Positions 46,241 through 55,621 of a DNA stretch of 64,000 nt are shown here, one piece after another (positions within the stretch are counted from its first letter, which is position 1; each line of letters opens with the position of its first letter). The stretch covers positions 1 to 64,000 of the forward strand of contig NZ_JALIRS010000015.1 in the NCBI RefSeq assembly GCF_023337795.1, in the 5' to 3' direction. The notes beneath the pieces are model-generated. The model worked only from the letters and a program-made list of their open reading frames with translations, searched no databases and was not told the DNA's origin. A program made the position numbers and the translations under genes. The DNA comes from Lysinibacillus sp. BPa_S21 (GTDB lineage: Bacteria; Bacillota; Bacilli; Bacillales_A; Planococcaceae).

Positions 46241-46470
46241 AGTTGATTGGAGTGAAGACTGGGCGACTCCTTGGGGGTTAGCGTCAAGGGAACGAAGGCT
46301 AAAACCATCACATCCTGTGATAACGCCTTCGTGACCAACATCGGTGCAGCTCATCGAACGCCCCCAGGAAGCTCTGCTCTGCGCGAAAGCGAAGCGTCAG
46401 CGGCAATGTTTTATCTGTAGCGAAAGCGAAGCGCCAGCTACAAAGCGCCCAGTCGGAACGGAAATCAACC
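46241..46470 (+). repeat. intergenic repeat family 1, copy E
   Basis: It starts AGTTGATTGGAGTGAAGACT and ends CAGTCGGAACGGAAATCAACC. It has the GGAACGAAGGCTAAAACCAT hairpin segment shared with copy B and about two array units (GCGAAAGCGAAGCGTCAG and GCGAAAGCGAAGCGCCAG). It is the most complete simple copy. Confidence 0.85.
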
Positions 46471-46515
46471 ACACGTTTTGGTGAAGATCCTAAATTAAGT
46501 TAAGGGGGAGAGAGA

Positions 46516-47016
46516 ATGGATGTATTATATGTAGATACATTAACATATGCACAAGGAAATATGTATATTGTTGCTTCAGATGAAGGTCTTGTATATATCG
46601 GAACACCGAATGCGCCATTTGAAGAGGTAGAAGTGTGGGCAAAAAAGCCATTTAAAGGCTATTGCTTTGAAGAGAATAAAGAAAAGCTACAGCAATATGT
46701 TAAGCAAATAACGGCTTATTTTAATAAAGAACTTACTGAGTTTGATTTACCGATTCATGTTAAAGGGACACCATTTCAATTAGCTGTATGGGACGCGTTG
46801 AAGGAGTTACCTTATGGTACAACGACAACGTACTCGGATATTGCAAACCGTATCGGCAATCCCAAGGCTGTAAGAGCTGTAGGTAGTGCAATCGGTGCCA
46901 ATCCAATATTGGCGATTATTCCTTGTCATCGTGTGATTGGAAAAGATGGTAAGCTAACAGGCTTTCGTAGTGGACTAGCAATGAAAGAATTTTTACTGGA
47001 ACTAGAGAGAGCATAA
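46516..47016 (+). CDS. ogt: methylated-DNA--protein-cysteine methyltransferase
   Basis: This suicide enzyme removes alkyl groups from O6-guanine in DNA. The 166-residue product has the helix-turn-helix PYGTTTTYSDIANRIG, the arginine finger RAVGSAIGANP and the active-site IIPCHRVIG (Cys137). The N-terminal domain is the short Ogt type without an Ada metal site. GGGGGAG lies before the ATG. It follows directly after repeat copy E and ends at a strong terminator. Confidence 0.95.
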   Translation: MDVLYVDTLTYAQGNMYIVASDEGLVYIGTPNAPFEEVEVWAKKPFKGYCFEENKEKLQQYVKQITAYFNKELTEFDLPIHVKGTPFQLAVWDALKELPYGTTTTYSDIANRIGNPKAVRAVGSAIGANPILAIIPCHRVIGKDGKLTGFRSGLAMKEFLLELERA

Positions 47017-47017
47017 A

Positions 47018-47078
47018 AAGAATCTGCAAAACCTTTGGTGAAACAGCTCGCCAAAGAGTTTGCAGATTCTTGTTTTTG
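47018..47078. terminator. ogt terminator (long hairpin)
   Basis: AAGAATCTGCAAA pairs with TTTGCAGATTCTT. Inner CTTTGG/CCAAAG pairing and a T-run follow. It lies between the converging ogt and amtB genes. Confidence 0.82.
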
Positions 47079-47106
47079 CATTAAAGAAGACAAAGTTTAT
47101 AGAACA

Positions 47107-48402
47107 CTATACATGTTCCTCGTGGACATTGTTATTGGTTTTACCGAAATGAGTTAAACGATGGGCAAATGTTTCTCCTCGTACGGCGGAGCCTTTGAAG
47201 ATATCCTGAAACTCATAAGCTGGAGCACCATGTTCGATGACATCTAGACCAGTAACTTCTTCTTCAGCAGAAACACGTAATGGTATAAATGCTTTTATAA
47301 TAAATAAACCAGCTGTTACTGAAATGCTAACCCAGGCAATTGTAGCGATAACCCCTACGGCTTGCACTCCTAATAATCCCGAACCTCCTCCGTAAAATAA
47401 TCCTTGACCATTAATATCAAACAAACCAATTGCTAGAGTACCCCAAATACCACAGATACCATGGACAGCGATTGCGCCAACAGGATCATCGATTTTTAAT
47501 TTCCATTCAATGAAGCGGACGCCCTCGACCAATAGTGGAGCAGCAATTAATCCGATACTGATTGAACCGACAATACTAACATTAGCGGCACCAGCGGTAA
47601 TACTTACAAGACCTGCTAAAGCACCGTTTAATGTGAGCGAGCCATCGATATGGCCATATCGAAATTTCGTATAAAAGGCAGTAACCACAACTCCTGCAGC
47701 AGCAGCGAAAAATGTATTTGCGATTACACTAGGAACAAGTTTAGGGTCAGCAACTAATGTGGAAGCGCCATTGAAGCCAAACCAACCAAACCAAAGTAAA
47801 AATACGCCTAAAGCCCCTAATGGAATACTATGTCCTGTAATAACGTTAACACGACCATTTTCATATTTACCGAGACGAGGACCGACCATTACCGCAGCTA
47901 TAAATGCCGCAACTGCACCTGTTAAATGAACAACGGTAGATCCAGCGAAATCGATAAAACCAAGATTTGTTAGCCAACCTTGACCACTCCAAATCCAATG
48001 ACCAACAACAGGATAGACAAGTGCCGACATGAGAATAATAACGCAGATATAAGCAAAAATATTAGTACGTTCTGCAACTGCTCCTGATAAAATTGTTGCT
48101 CCAGTTGCTGCAAACATTGTTTGGAAAATAAAGAAGGAAAGATCATCTACACCATTTAAGGCAAAGCCACTTGAACCGAAGAGACCGCCAGCTGTATCAC
48201 CAAACATAATAGCGTAACCACAAAGAAAATAGACAATACCGCCAAGTGAAATAGTTAGGAAGTTTTTCATAATAATATTGACTGCGTTTTTTGAGCGTGT
48301 AAAGCCAGCTTCAACCATCGCAAATCCTGCATGCATAAAGAAGACTAAAATTGAACCGAGCATCACCCAAACTAAATTTATAGATAATGTTATTGCTTCC
48401 AT
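47107..48402 (-). CDS. amtB: ammonium transporter (AmtB/NrgA)
   Basis: The 431-residue product has about eleven membrane helices and the AmtB family signatures: FFMHAGFAMVEAGFTRSKN, SGAVAERTNIFAY, DFAGSTVVHLTGAVAAF and the second pore His (VGAIAVHGICGIWGTL). It moves ammonium into the cell under low nitrogen and is gated by PII (GlnK). GlnK is encoded just upstream with an 11-base gap, giving a glnK-amtB operon. A TnrA box precedes the pair. Confidence 0.95.
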   Translation of the reverse strand: MEAITLSINLVWVMLGSILVFFMHAGFAMVEAGFTRSKNAVNIIMKNFLTISLGGIVYFLCGYAIMFGDTAGGLFGSSGFALNGVDDLSFFIFQTMFAATGATILSGAVAERTNIFAYICVIILMSALVYPVVGHWIWSGQGWLTNLGFIDFAGSTVVHLTGAVAAFIAAVMVGPRLGKYENGRVNVITGHSIPLGALGVFLLWFGWFGFNGASTLVADPKLVPSVIANTFFAAAAGVVVTAFYTKFRYGHIDGSLTLNGALAGLVSITAGAANVSIVGSISIGLIAAPLLVEGVRFIEWKLKIDDPVGAIAVHGICGIWGTLAIGLFDINGQGLFYGGGSGLLGVQAVGVIATIAWVSISVTAGLFIIKAFIPLRVSAEEEVTGLDVIEHGAPAYEFQDIFKGSAVRGETFAHRLTHFGKTNNNVHEEHV

Positions 48403-48413
48403 ATATATCGCTC

Positions 48414-48755
48414 CTATTCTACTGCAATTGATCCGACTTCTTTTGTGCGGATACGAATTGCTTGTTCTACTGGATAAATGAAGATTTTACCGTCACCAAC
48501 CTTGCCTGTTGCTGCCTTACGTAACAAAACTTCAATAATAGGATCTACTTTTTCATCATCAACAATCATTTCTAATTTCAACTTTGGCAAAAATTCAATT
48601 TCGTAGGTATTACCGCGAAATAAACCTGTACGCCCTAATTGACGGCCACAACCAGCAATTTCTGTAACACTGAGCCCTGCAATACCTTTCTGTGCAAGTC
48701 CGTCCCTGACCGCGCCGAAAACTTCGGGACGGATGATTGCTTCTATTTTTTTCAT
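48414..48755 (-). CDS. glnK: PII nitrogen regulatory protein (GlnK/NrgB)
   Basis: The 113-residue PII protein has the conserved core (VTEIAGCGRQLGRTGLFRGN, then the T-loop with Tyr51 at the usual position) and the C-terminal TGKVGDGKIFIYPVEQAIRI. It binds 2-oxoglutarate and ATP and controls AmtB. It is read first, ahead of amtB, the reverse of B. subtilis nrgA-nrgB. GGAGC lies upstream of the ATG. A TnrA box at 48835-48851 lies about 80 bases upstream. Confidence 0.95.
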   Translation of the reverse strand: MKKIEAIIRPEVFGAVRDGLAQKGIAGLSVTEIAGCGRQLGRTGLFRGNTYEIEFLPKLKLEMIVDDEKVDPIIEVLLRKAATGKVGDGKIFIYPVEQAIRIRTKEVGSIAVE

Positions 48756-48834
48756 TAATATCAGCTCCTTGAGTAAATTTAATTTACATGTTAAAACGTC
48801 ATAGAAAACTCCGCAATAATTTTCTGACTATTCA

Positions 48835-48851
48835 TGTTATGTTTTGTTACA
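48835..48851 (-). promoter_or_regulatory. TnrA/GlnR box for glnK-amtB
   Basis: TGTTATGTTTTGTTACA fits TGTNA-N7-TNACA exactly. It lies 80 bases before the glnK start. The minus strand has a plausible -10 around 48800, which would put the box near -50, the position from which TnrA activates nrgAB in B. subtilis. Confidence 0.75.
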
Positions 48852-49067
48852 TAGTATATTTCGTCTTCCGAAATTGTTTGCTGAAAAGATTATTAAAAGG
48901 GGAATGAAAGCGGTACTAAAAGTTGTGTCTAAAATGTGAACCGTTCTAAATTTTCTGACTATTAACGTGAGGAAATCTAACATGAAAGTAGGAGAATGTA
49001 TTACGCAAGAATTTGGCTATATAGTGTATACTAGGACTAATTATCAAAGCGGAAGAAGGGGTTTCTT

Positions 49068-50528
49068 GTGAGATCAAACTATGCAGATGATAGCTTAGCG
49101 CTACACACAGACTTGTACCAAATCAATATGGCAGAATCGTATTGGGCTGATGGTATACATAATAGAAAAGCAGTTTTCGAACTATATTTTAGAAAATTAC
49201 CTTTTGGCAATGGTTATGCAATTTTTGCGGGGTTAGAGAGAATTCTTGAGTATTTACGCGATTTTCGTTTCAGTGATTCGGACATAGCGTATTTGCGTGA
49301 AGAGGTTGGTTATAAAGAGGATTTTATCGAGTATTTAAAAAATATTCGTTTTACAGGGGATATGTATTCTATGGTGGAAGGAGAAACTGTTTTCTCTAAT
49401 GAACCAATTATCCGCATTGAAGCACCTTTAGTAGAGGCGCAGCTAATTGAAACCGCTTTACTTAACATTGTGAATTACCAAACCTTAATTGCAACAAAGG
49501 CTAGTCGTATTAAACAAATTATAAAAAATGAAGTGGCGATGGAGTTCGGTACACGACGCGCTCAGGAGATGGACGCGGCCATTTGGGGAACGCGCGCGGC
49601 ATTTATTGGTGGTTTTGCATCAACTAGTAATGTGCGAGCAGGTAAACTCTTTAATATACCTGTATCAGGTACACATGCACATGCACTAGTACAGGCCTAT
49701 AAAAATGACTATGATGCATTTCATTCCTATGCAAAACGTCATCGTGATTGTGTATTCCTTGTAGATACTTACAATACGTTAAAATCAGGTGTGCCAACAG
49801 CAATCAAAGTAGCTAAAGAGCTTGGTGACAAAATTAATTTTATAGGGATTCGTTTAGACAGTGGGGATATAGCTTTCTTGTCAAAAGAAGCACGTCGTAT
49901 GTTAGATGAGGCAGGTTTCCAGAACGCTAAAATTATCGTATCAAATGACTTAGATGAATACACGATCTTAAACTTAAAGGCTCAAGGTGCAAAAGTTGAT
50001 GTGTGGGGTATTGGTACAAAGCTCATTACAGCTTATGATCAACCTGCTTTAGGTGCTGTTTATAAAATGGTCGCTATTGAAAATAACGATGGACAACTAG
50101 AAGATACGATTAAAATTTCGGCGAATGCTGAAAAGGTAACGACGCCAGGGCTTAAAAATGTGTATCGAATTATTGATAGAAAGAATGGTAAGGCAGAGGG
50201 GGATTATATTACGATGCAAGATGAAAATCCTCAATCAGAGAAAAGAATCAAAATGTTCCATCCTGTTCATACATTCGTATCAAAATTTGTAACGAACTTT
50301 GAAGCTAAGAATTTACATCATCATGTCATTAAAGATGGTGAATTACAATATCAAAATCCTACCTTAGAAGAAATGCGTGATTATGCAGCTAAAAACTTAG
50401 AGTTGCTATGGGATGAATATAAACGTGCCATGAATCCTGAGGAATACCCAGTCGATTTAAGCCAAAAGTGCTGGAATAATAAAATGCGTAATATTGAAGA
50501 AGTAAGTGAAATGGTCAATCAATTGTAA
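49068..50528 (+). CDS. pncB: nicotinate phosphoribosyltransferase
   Basis: This enzyme makes nicotinate mononucleotide from nicotinate, the salvage step of NAD synthesis. The 486-residue product has the family N-terminus (LHTDLYQINMAESYWADG), the central FGTRRAQEMDAA active-site motif (His-like region replaced as in Bacillus enzymes) and IRLDSGDIAFLSKEARR. The start is GTG at 49068 with AGAAGGGG upstream. nadE follows 22 bases after its stop, giving a two-gene NAD salvage operon. Confidence 0.93.
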   Translation: MRSNYADDSLALHTDLYQINMAESYWADGIHNRKAVFELYFRKLPFGNGYAIFAGLERILEYLRDFRFSDSDIAYLREEVGYKEDFIEYLKNIRFTGDMYSMVEGETVFSNEPIIRIEAPLVEAQLIETALLNIVNYQTLIATKASRIKQIIKNEVAMEFGTRRAQEMDAAIWGTRAAFIGGFASTSNVRAGKLFNIPVSGTHAHALVQAYKNDYDAFHSYAKRHRDCVFLVDTYNTLKSGVPTAIKVAKELGDKINFIGIRLDSGDIAFLSKEARRMLDEAGFQNAKIIVSNDLDEYTILNLKAQGAKVDVWGIGTKLITAYDQPALGAVYKMVAIENNDGQLEDTIKISANAEKVTTPGLKNVYRIIDRKNGKAEGDYITMQDENPQSEKRIKMFHPVHTFVSKFVTNFEAKNLHHHVIKDGELQYQNPTLEEMRDYAAKNLELLWDEYKRAMNPEEYPVDLSQKCWNNKMRNIEEVSEMVNQL

Positions 50529-50550
50529 AGCGTAAGGAGTGAATAACAAA

Positions 50551-51375
50551 ATGACATTACAACAAGAAATCATTAAGGAATTACGTGTAGTACCTACTAT
50601 TGATGCGCACGAAGAGATTCGCAAATCTATTGATTTTTTAAAGGAATATGCACGTCGTTATAGCTTTGTAAAGGGATTTGTTCTAGGGATATCAGGTGGT
50701 CAGGATTCCACATTAACTGGGAAAATCACGCAGCTTGCGGTTGATGAATTAAATGCCGAGCTGGGAGAAGCGAAGTACTCATTTTGGGCTGTTCGTTTAC
50801 CATACGGTGTGCAAGCGGATGAAAAGGACTGTCAGGATGCGATTGACTATATAAAACCTACGAAAACTTATACGGTCAACATTAAAGATGCGGTTGATGC
50901 GAGTGTTAGCGCATTAACGAATGCGGGTATTAAACTAAGCGATTTTGCCAAAGGGAATGAAAAGGCACGTGAGCGAATGAAGGTGCAGTATTCTATTGCT
51001 GCCATGAATAATGCTGTTGTGCTAGGGACGGATCATGCAGCGGAGGCAATTACAGGTTTTTACACAAAGTATGGGGATGGCGGTGCGGATTTAATGCCAA
51101 TTTTCCGTCTTAACAAGCGTCAAGGTAAGCAATTGCTAGCTGCGCTTGATTGCCCAGAGCACTTATATTTAAAGGTACCGACTGCAGATTTAGAGGAAGA
51201 TCGTCCTTCATTACCAGATGAAGTAGCACTTGGTTTAACGTATGACCAAATTGATGATTATTTGGAGGGGAAGGAAATCCCTGAAGAAGCTCGTAAAACA
51301 TTAGAAGGGCATTATTTACGTTCTCAGCACAAACGCCATATGCCAATTACAATTTTCGATGATTTTTGGAAGTAA
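50551..51375 (+). CDS. nadE: ammonia-dependent NAD synthetase
   Basis: NadE amidates nicotinate adenine dinucleotide to NAD. The 274-residue product has the P-loop pyrophosphatase motif ([13 protein letters not shown]), [20 protein letters not shown] and the C-terminal [13 protein letters not shown]. The frame opens at a GTG (50539) that is part of the ribosome site, so I use ATG 50551 after AAGGAG. The short ammonia-only form lacks the glutaminase domain. Confidence 0.95.
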   Translation: MTLQQEIIKELRVVPTIDAHEEIRKSIDFLKEYARRYSFVKGFVLGISGGQDSTLTGKITQLAVDELNAELGEAKYSFWAVRLPYGVQADEKDCQDAIDYIKPTKTYTVNIKDAVDASVSALTNAGIKLSDFAKGNEKARERMKVQYSIAAMNNAVVLGTDHAAEAITGFYTKYGDGGADLMPIFRLNKRQGKQLLAALDCPEHLYLKVPTADLEEDRPSLPDEVALGLTYDQIDDYLEGKEIPEEARKTLEGHYLRSQHKRHMPITIFDDFWK

Positions 51376-51433
51376 TCATATTTGCGTTATCAGAAGTTAT
51401 GATGGTAGTTATTAAAGATATGCTAAATAGATA

Positions 51434-51465
51434 AGTTGATTGGAGTCGCCCAGTCTTCACTCCAA
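51434..51465. repeat. intergenic repeat family 1, deletion remnant F
   Basis: AGTTGATTGGAGT is followed at once by CGCCCAGTCTTCACTCCAAT. These are two left ends head to head with the interior lost. The gap 51376-51680 otherwise has a weak hairpin (AAAAGAGTTAT/TAGCTCTTTTC, about 51530-51575) and no gene. Confidence 0.6.
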
Positions 51466-51680
51466 TGGAATACGTTTTTTATAAATATCATCTCCGATTC
51501 TAGGTGATGAGCCGTTAAATAGTTGGGAAAAGAGTTATAAGAAAAAGTGATGAACACTTTTGAAAATAGCTCTTTTCTCTTATTTTTAAGAAATTTGGTT
51601 CTGTATTATTAAGTTTAAGCATATAATGTCGATACATATACCTATACAGTTGATAAAAAGTGAAGGAGGGGTAATGATTT

Positions 51681-52001
51681 ATGAGGACTTCTAGAGTAAG
51701 TTCGACGACTAGCAGTATATTTCGTAACGAACAACAGTATTTACATGCCGGAGATTTAAGTCATAATTTCGGACAAAATCCGAAGCGACAGTTTAAAAAT
51801 AGTTTGCAAAAGAATAAAGATAAAAAGCATATAAGTAACACTCGACAAATTCAACAGCAACAACCAAATAAAGTAACGGCTAGTTATATTGACGGTGCTT
51901 ACGATTTACAAATACGCAATGAATTAAATGAAACTGCCGTTAAGCTAAGTTTAGTCAGCAAGCAAAAGAAGTTTCTCAATAGTTACCGTTCTTCTATCTA
52001 A
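51681..52001 (+). CDS. hypothetical basic, Gln/Ser-rich protein
   Basis: The 106-residue product has no recognisable domain. It is basic and polar with a Ser/Thr N-terminus, a Lys-rich centre (KNSLQKNKDKKHISN) and a short Gln run (IQQQQPNK), then a possible helix. GGAGGGGT lies a few bases before the ATG and a strong terminator follows, so expression is plausible. I cannot assign a function. Confidence 0.55.
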   Translation: MRTSRVSSTTSSIFRNEQQYLHAGDLSHNFGQNPKRQFKNSLQKNKDKKHISNTRQIQQQQPNKVTASYIDGAYDLQIRNELNETAVKLSLVSKQKKFLNSYRSSI

Positions 52002-52013
52002 CATCATAAATCG

Positions 52014-52050
52014 AACTCTCTACATCATTCTAGATGTAGGGAGTTTTTTT
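52014..52050 (+). terminator. terminator after the hypothetical gene
   Basis: AACTCTCTACATC pairs with GATGTAGGGAGTT, then T6. After it, about 52060-52327 is AT-rich and gene-free, with a short piece of repeat family 1 interior (GTTGCTGTCGTTTCGCTTTG). Confidence 0.78.
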
Positions 52051-52327
52051 ATTAAATTGAAAAAAGTGAAATTTTGTCAATGGAATATTGTTGCTGTCGT
52101 TTCGCTTTGCCGAAGGGCGATAAATATGACACCCTAATCACATTACCTATAATCTAAATGATTAAAAAATGGAAGTTATATTTTTCATTCAAAATATTTG
52201 AAGTCGAGATGTTCAATGAATATTCAAGGTAATTTTTCCAATACTTCACAGCTATTTTTAACTTATTTCACAACTTACCTGTAAAGTAGTTATTGGTAAT
52301 AGAAAAAAGAATTTGGGGGAAGTAATT

Positions 52328-52966
52328 GTGAAAAAAATATGGTTACCTGTACTAGCAGCATCATTTTTACTCGCGGCTTGTGGTACAGAAAAAGCAGAAG
52401 TTAAGAAAGAAGAAACGAAGCAAGATGTTGCGGCAAGTGATACAGAAGCTAAGGATAAAACTAAACAAGTCGCTTCATTAGTGGATCCACGTTTACAAGA
52501 GCCAAAAGAAGGTACAATGTGTGAAATGTGTAATATGAAAGTATATTTGAAGGACGAAGATATGGGGGAATTCTCTACTCAAGCAATAAAAGAGGATGGA
52601 ACAGTTGCCTTTTATGATGACATTGGCTGCTTAGTAAATGCAGAGGTGGCAAATAATGAAAAGAACGAAAAATTTGTACGTGATCATATCACAAAAGATT
52701 GGGTAAAGGTTGAAGATGTAACAATTGTTAAAACCGATCTAAAATCACCAATGAACTGGGGTTATATTTATTTCACCAATAAAGCTGATGCAGACAAATA
52801 TATCGCTGACAAACCTACTGCGCATGTAGAGGAATTACAAAAAATTAAAGACGATGCATTAGAACGCCGTAATAAGAAAATGAAAGAAAAAGCAGAAAAA
52901 GAAGCCAAAGGTGAATCTGATTCTATGCATATGGAAGAAAAGAATCATGATGGTCAAAGTCATTAG
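52328..52966 (+). CDS. nosL: NosL-family copper lipoprotein
   Basis: NosL delivers Cu(I) for assembly of the copper sites of nitrous-oxide reductase. The 212-residue product has a signal with lipobox (LAAC) and the CxxC motif of NosL (MCEMCNMKV), then FYDDIGCLVN, and a long Glu/Lys-rich tail not seen in the minimal family. The frame opens at 52313, but GGGGGA with the GTG at 52328 is the likely start. It begins the nos-like cluster. No nosZ lies upstream in the window. Confidence 0.85.
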   Translation: MKKIWLPVLAASFLLAACGTEKAEVKKEETKQDVAASDTEAKDKTKQVASLVDPRLQEPKEGTMCEMCNMKVYLKDEDMGEFSTQAIKEDGTVAFYDDIGCLVNAEVANNEKNEKFVRDHITKDWVKVEDVTIVKTDLKSPMNWGYIYFTNKADADKYIADKPTAHVEELQKIKDDALERRNKKMKEKAEKEAKGESDSMHMEEKNHDGQSH

Positions 52967-53026
52967 TCGAATGGACTAGGGGGAATTCCTCTAGTCTTTT
53001 CGTGCTGGATTGGGAGGTAAGAATCG

Positions 53027-54298
53027 GTGAGAAAAATAGGGTTTGCCTTATTGTTTTTTCTATTCATGAGTCAGACAGTGTATGCCGATTTCGATGTGCA
53101 GGAGGCCATCAATGTAGCAAAACCTGGGGATGTCGTTCATATTCCTGCTGGTCGTTACCAAGGCGATTTTATAGTGACAAAACCAATAACACTACAAGGC
53201 GAGGAAGGAACTAAACTTGCTGGCGTAAAAAATAACCCAGCACTACGAATTGAAAACACTGCTAATGTCACTGTAGAAAATATAACGCTATCAGGGAAAA
53301 ATAAAGCGATTGTTGCAAGTACTGTAGATGGACTTGAGCTACGAAATATACAAATTAAAGATATGCATACAGGTGTCCATATACAACGCTCCAAAAATGT
53401 ACACATACATGATATCAATGTAACTGGTAGCGAAGGTCATTATGCCAAAAAAGGTAATGGAGTAGCTATCTTTAAGAGTGAGGACATCACCATTGAAGGC
53501 AATACGATTGAGCAAGTACAGGACGGAATTTATGTAGAGGAGGTCAAGCATATTGTTGTTCAACATAATAAGGTGACAAACAGTCGTTACGGTACGCATT
53601 TTATGTATACAAGTGATGCTAAAGCACTTTTTAATACATATGTTCATAATGTGACGGGTCTTATGATAATGATGACAACAGACATACTCCTTGAGCGTAA
53701 TACAATAGCTAATCATTTTGATTTTAATGGCTACGGTATGCTGCTGTATGATGTGCAGCAAGCAAAAATTAAAGATAACACAATCAAAAATAACCGAACT
53801 GGTATTGCAATGCAGAAAAGTTCAACGATCCAAATAGAAGCAAATGATTTTCAGATGAACCAAACAGCCATTGAAGGGTCAAAGGCAAGTGAAGACACAA
53901 TGGCTAGTAGTAATAACTTTACAGGAAATATTTTAACGGCACGCTCAGATCCCCAAGGTTTTCAACTAGTTAATAATTATTATGACGATTACTCCGGGAT
54001 TGACTTAAAAGACAACGGTATCGGTGATACGCCATATGTGGCCGTATCAAGTTTTGGTCAATGGATGGTACGCCAGCCTGTTTACCAATATTTCGTGGCA
54101 TCTCCAAGTGTCATGTTACTAACATCGCTGGATCAGCAAATTAATAAAACTGAAAAGAACATACTTGTTGATAAGACGCCAAAATTGGCAGTGAAGCAAG
54201 TATCCGAAAAGAACAAGATAAATGTGGTGCAAATGCTCGTAGGATTATTCTTAACGTTAAGTAGTTTATGGCTATGGAAAAGAGGAATATCACAATGA
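53027..54298 (+). CDS. nosD: NosD-family periplasmic copper-site assembly protein
   Basis: NosD is a right-handed beta-helix (CASH) protein that works with NosFY in forming the Cu-Z centre. The 423-residue product has a signal peptide (LLFFLFMSQTVYA), then about ten PbH1-type turns with the 'N.I..N..G' pattern (for example NTIEQVQDGIYVEE, KDNTIKNNRTGIAMQ) and a C-terminal membrane anchor (MLVGLFLTLSSLWLW). The start is a GTG after GGGAGGTAAG. Stop and start of the next gene overlap. Confidence 0.9.
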   Translation: MRKIGFALLFFLFMSQTVYADFDVQEAINVAKPGDVVHIPAGRYQGDFIVTKPITLQGEEGTKLAGVKNNPALRIENTANVTVENITLSGKNKAIVASTVDGLELRNIQIKDMHTGVHIQRSKNVHIHDINVTGSEGHYAKKGNGVAIFKSEDITIEGNTIEQVQDGIYVEEVKHIVVQHNKVTNSRYGTHFMYTSDAKALFNTYVHNVTGLMIMMTTDILLERNTIANHFDFNGYGMLLYDVQQAKIKDNTIKNNRTGIAMQKSSTIQIEANDFQMNQTAIEGSKASEDTMASSNNFTGNILTARSDPQGFQLVNNYYDDYSGIDLKDNGIGDTPYVAVSSFGQWMVRQPVYQYFVASPSVMLLTSLDQQINKTEKNILVDKTPKLAVKQVSEKNKINVVQMLVGLFLTLSSLWLWKRGISQ

Positions 54299-54747
54299 AA
54301 AAATGGATGATGATTGTAATGCTAAGTTGTGGGGTGTTGATAGGCTGTGGTGAAAGAACTTATGAACCTCGTGAAATAGTGAGTGAAACCGATGTTTGTA
54401 AAATTTGCAATATGAGTATCGTTCACAACGAATATGCCGGTCAGATCGCGTTAAAGAATGGTGATTATGAAATTTTCGATGACATTGGTTGCCTAATGGA
54501 ATATATAGAAGCAAATGGGGAAGATGAGATAGGGGCTGCCTATATTAAAGATGCAGCAAAAAATGAATGGATTGACGTTTTTAATGCCTCTTATGTGTAC
54601 AGCAAGGATTATTGGACTCCGATGAACTATGGGGTAGTTGCATTCGATTCGAAGAAAGCGGTACAAGACTGGATGACGAAAGAGGGAGAAGGTCAACTAC
54701 TTGCCTATAAGGATTTACATGATTTTAAATGGGGGATCCATGAGTGA
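54295..54747 (+). CDS. nosL: second NosL-family lipoprotein
   Basis: The 150-residue product has the lipobox LIGC and the NosL copper motif (VCKICNMSIVHNEYAGQIAL, with IFDDIGCLMEY). Two NosL-like proteins in one cluster is unusual. They share the CxxCNM and FxDDIGCL motifs but differ widely elsewhere. The start ATG 54295 overlaps the nosD stop as ATGA. It ends against nosY with overlapping codons. Confidence 0.86.
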   Translation: MKKWMMIVMLSCGVLIGCGERTYEPREIVSETDVCKICNMSIVHNEYAGQIALKNGDYEIFDDIGCLMEYIEANGEDEIGAAYIKDAAKNEWIDVFNASYVYSKDYWTPMNYGVVAFDSKKAVQDWMTKEGEGQLLAYKDLHDFKWGIHE

Positions 54748-55559
54748 TGTACAGTATGCTTATTAAACTAGAATTAAAGCAAATGCTCAGAAGTCGCTGG
54801 ATGCAACTTGTAGGTGTACTTTTTACATTCGTTTTTACAGCTATCATTGTCATTCAACAAATGGCACTACCCGATGTAGAGGGCTTTACACGACAGACCG
54901 CTTCATTTTTAAACGTATTGTTGTTTTTATTGCCTCTGTTTATATTAACGATCGGTAGTATGAGTGTAGCTGGTGATGTGGAATCAGGCTGGTTTTCATT
55001 ATTAAAAACATATCCGATGACACGTAAGCAATATATTGCAGGAAAGTATATTGCCTCTGTGATTGCTTTTTTATTGGTCGTTGTCGTGGCGTTTGGCGTA
55101 ATATTAGCGCTTGGTGGATTTCTCGGTGGCGTGCGTTTGCCATTTATTTTTATTATTTTAACTTTGCTTTGTATACTCATTTTTGTGTCATTGGCCATTG
55201 CAGTAGGAGCCTTTGCGAAAACAAGATTATTTGCACTATCGTTATCACTTGTGTTTTGGTCTATTTTTTTACTGCTAATTTCTTATGCTTTAATGGCAAT
55301 TGGCACTGTCGTGGCGGGGCATGTTCTTCAAAAACTGACGATTATAGCGATACATATTAATCCTGTGGAGTGGCTGCGCTTTGGCTACTTTATTTTTACA
55401 GATCAGGCTAGCGTACTTGGACCTGCATTTTATAAAATTACGCAGTTTTACTCGTCGCCACTAGGTTATGCAGTATACGTAGCTGTGACATTGCTGTGGA
55501 TAATATGTCCGTTAGCTTACGCTAGATTGCTTTTAACTTCTTTCAGTGAAAGAAGTTAA
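54744..55559 (+). CDS. nosY: NosY-like ABC transporter permease
   Basis: The 271-residue product has six membrane helices and the profile of ABC-2-type permeases (TIGSMSVAGDVESGWFSLLK, continuing TYPMTRKQYIAGKY) found in NosY. It partners the ATPase encoded next. Its last residues (TSFSERS) are encoded by the left end of repeat family 2 at 55535-55547, so the repeat has replaced or extended the original C-terminus. The start is GTG at 54744 or ATG at 54747, with GGGGGA upstream. Confidence 0.85.
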   Translation: MMYSMLIKLELKQMLRSRWMQLVGVLFTFVFTAIIVIQQMALPDVEGFTRQTASFLNVLLFLLPLFILTIGSMSVAGDVESGWFSLLKTYPMTRKQYIAGKYIASVIAFLLVVVVAFGVILALGGFLGGVRLPFIFIILTLLCILIFVSLAIAVGAFAKTRLFALSLSLVFWSIFLLLISYALMAIGTVVAGHVLQKLTIIAIHINPVEWLRFGYFIFTDQASVLGPAFYKITQFYSSPLGYAVYVAVTLLWIICPLAYARLLLTSFSERS

Positions 55560-55597
55560 AGCCTCCGGTGGATTGTGGACGCAATTATGCCGAGGCA
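55535..55597 (+). repeat. intergenic repeat family 2, copy 2
   Basis: It has AACTTCTTTCAGTGAAAGAA at the left, which with the next bases forms a palindrome, then GCCTCCGGTGGATTGTGGAC and GCAATTATGCCGAGGCA, matching copy 1 (18712) at both ends. It spans the 3' end of nosY and the gap to nosF. Confidence 0.6.
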
Positions 55598-55621
55598 TGA
55601 TGGATAGAAAGGGGATAAAAG

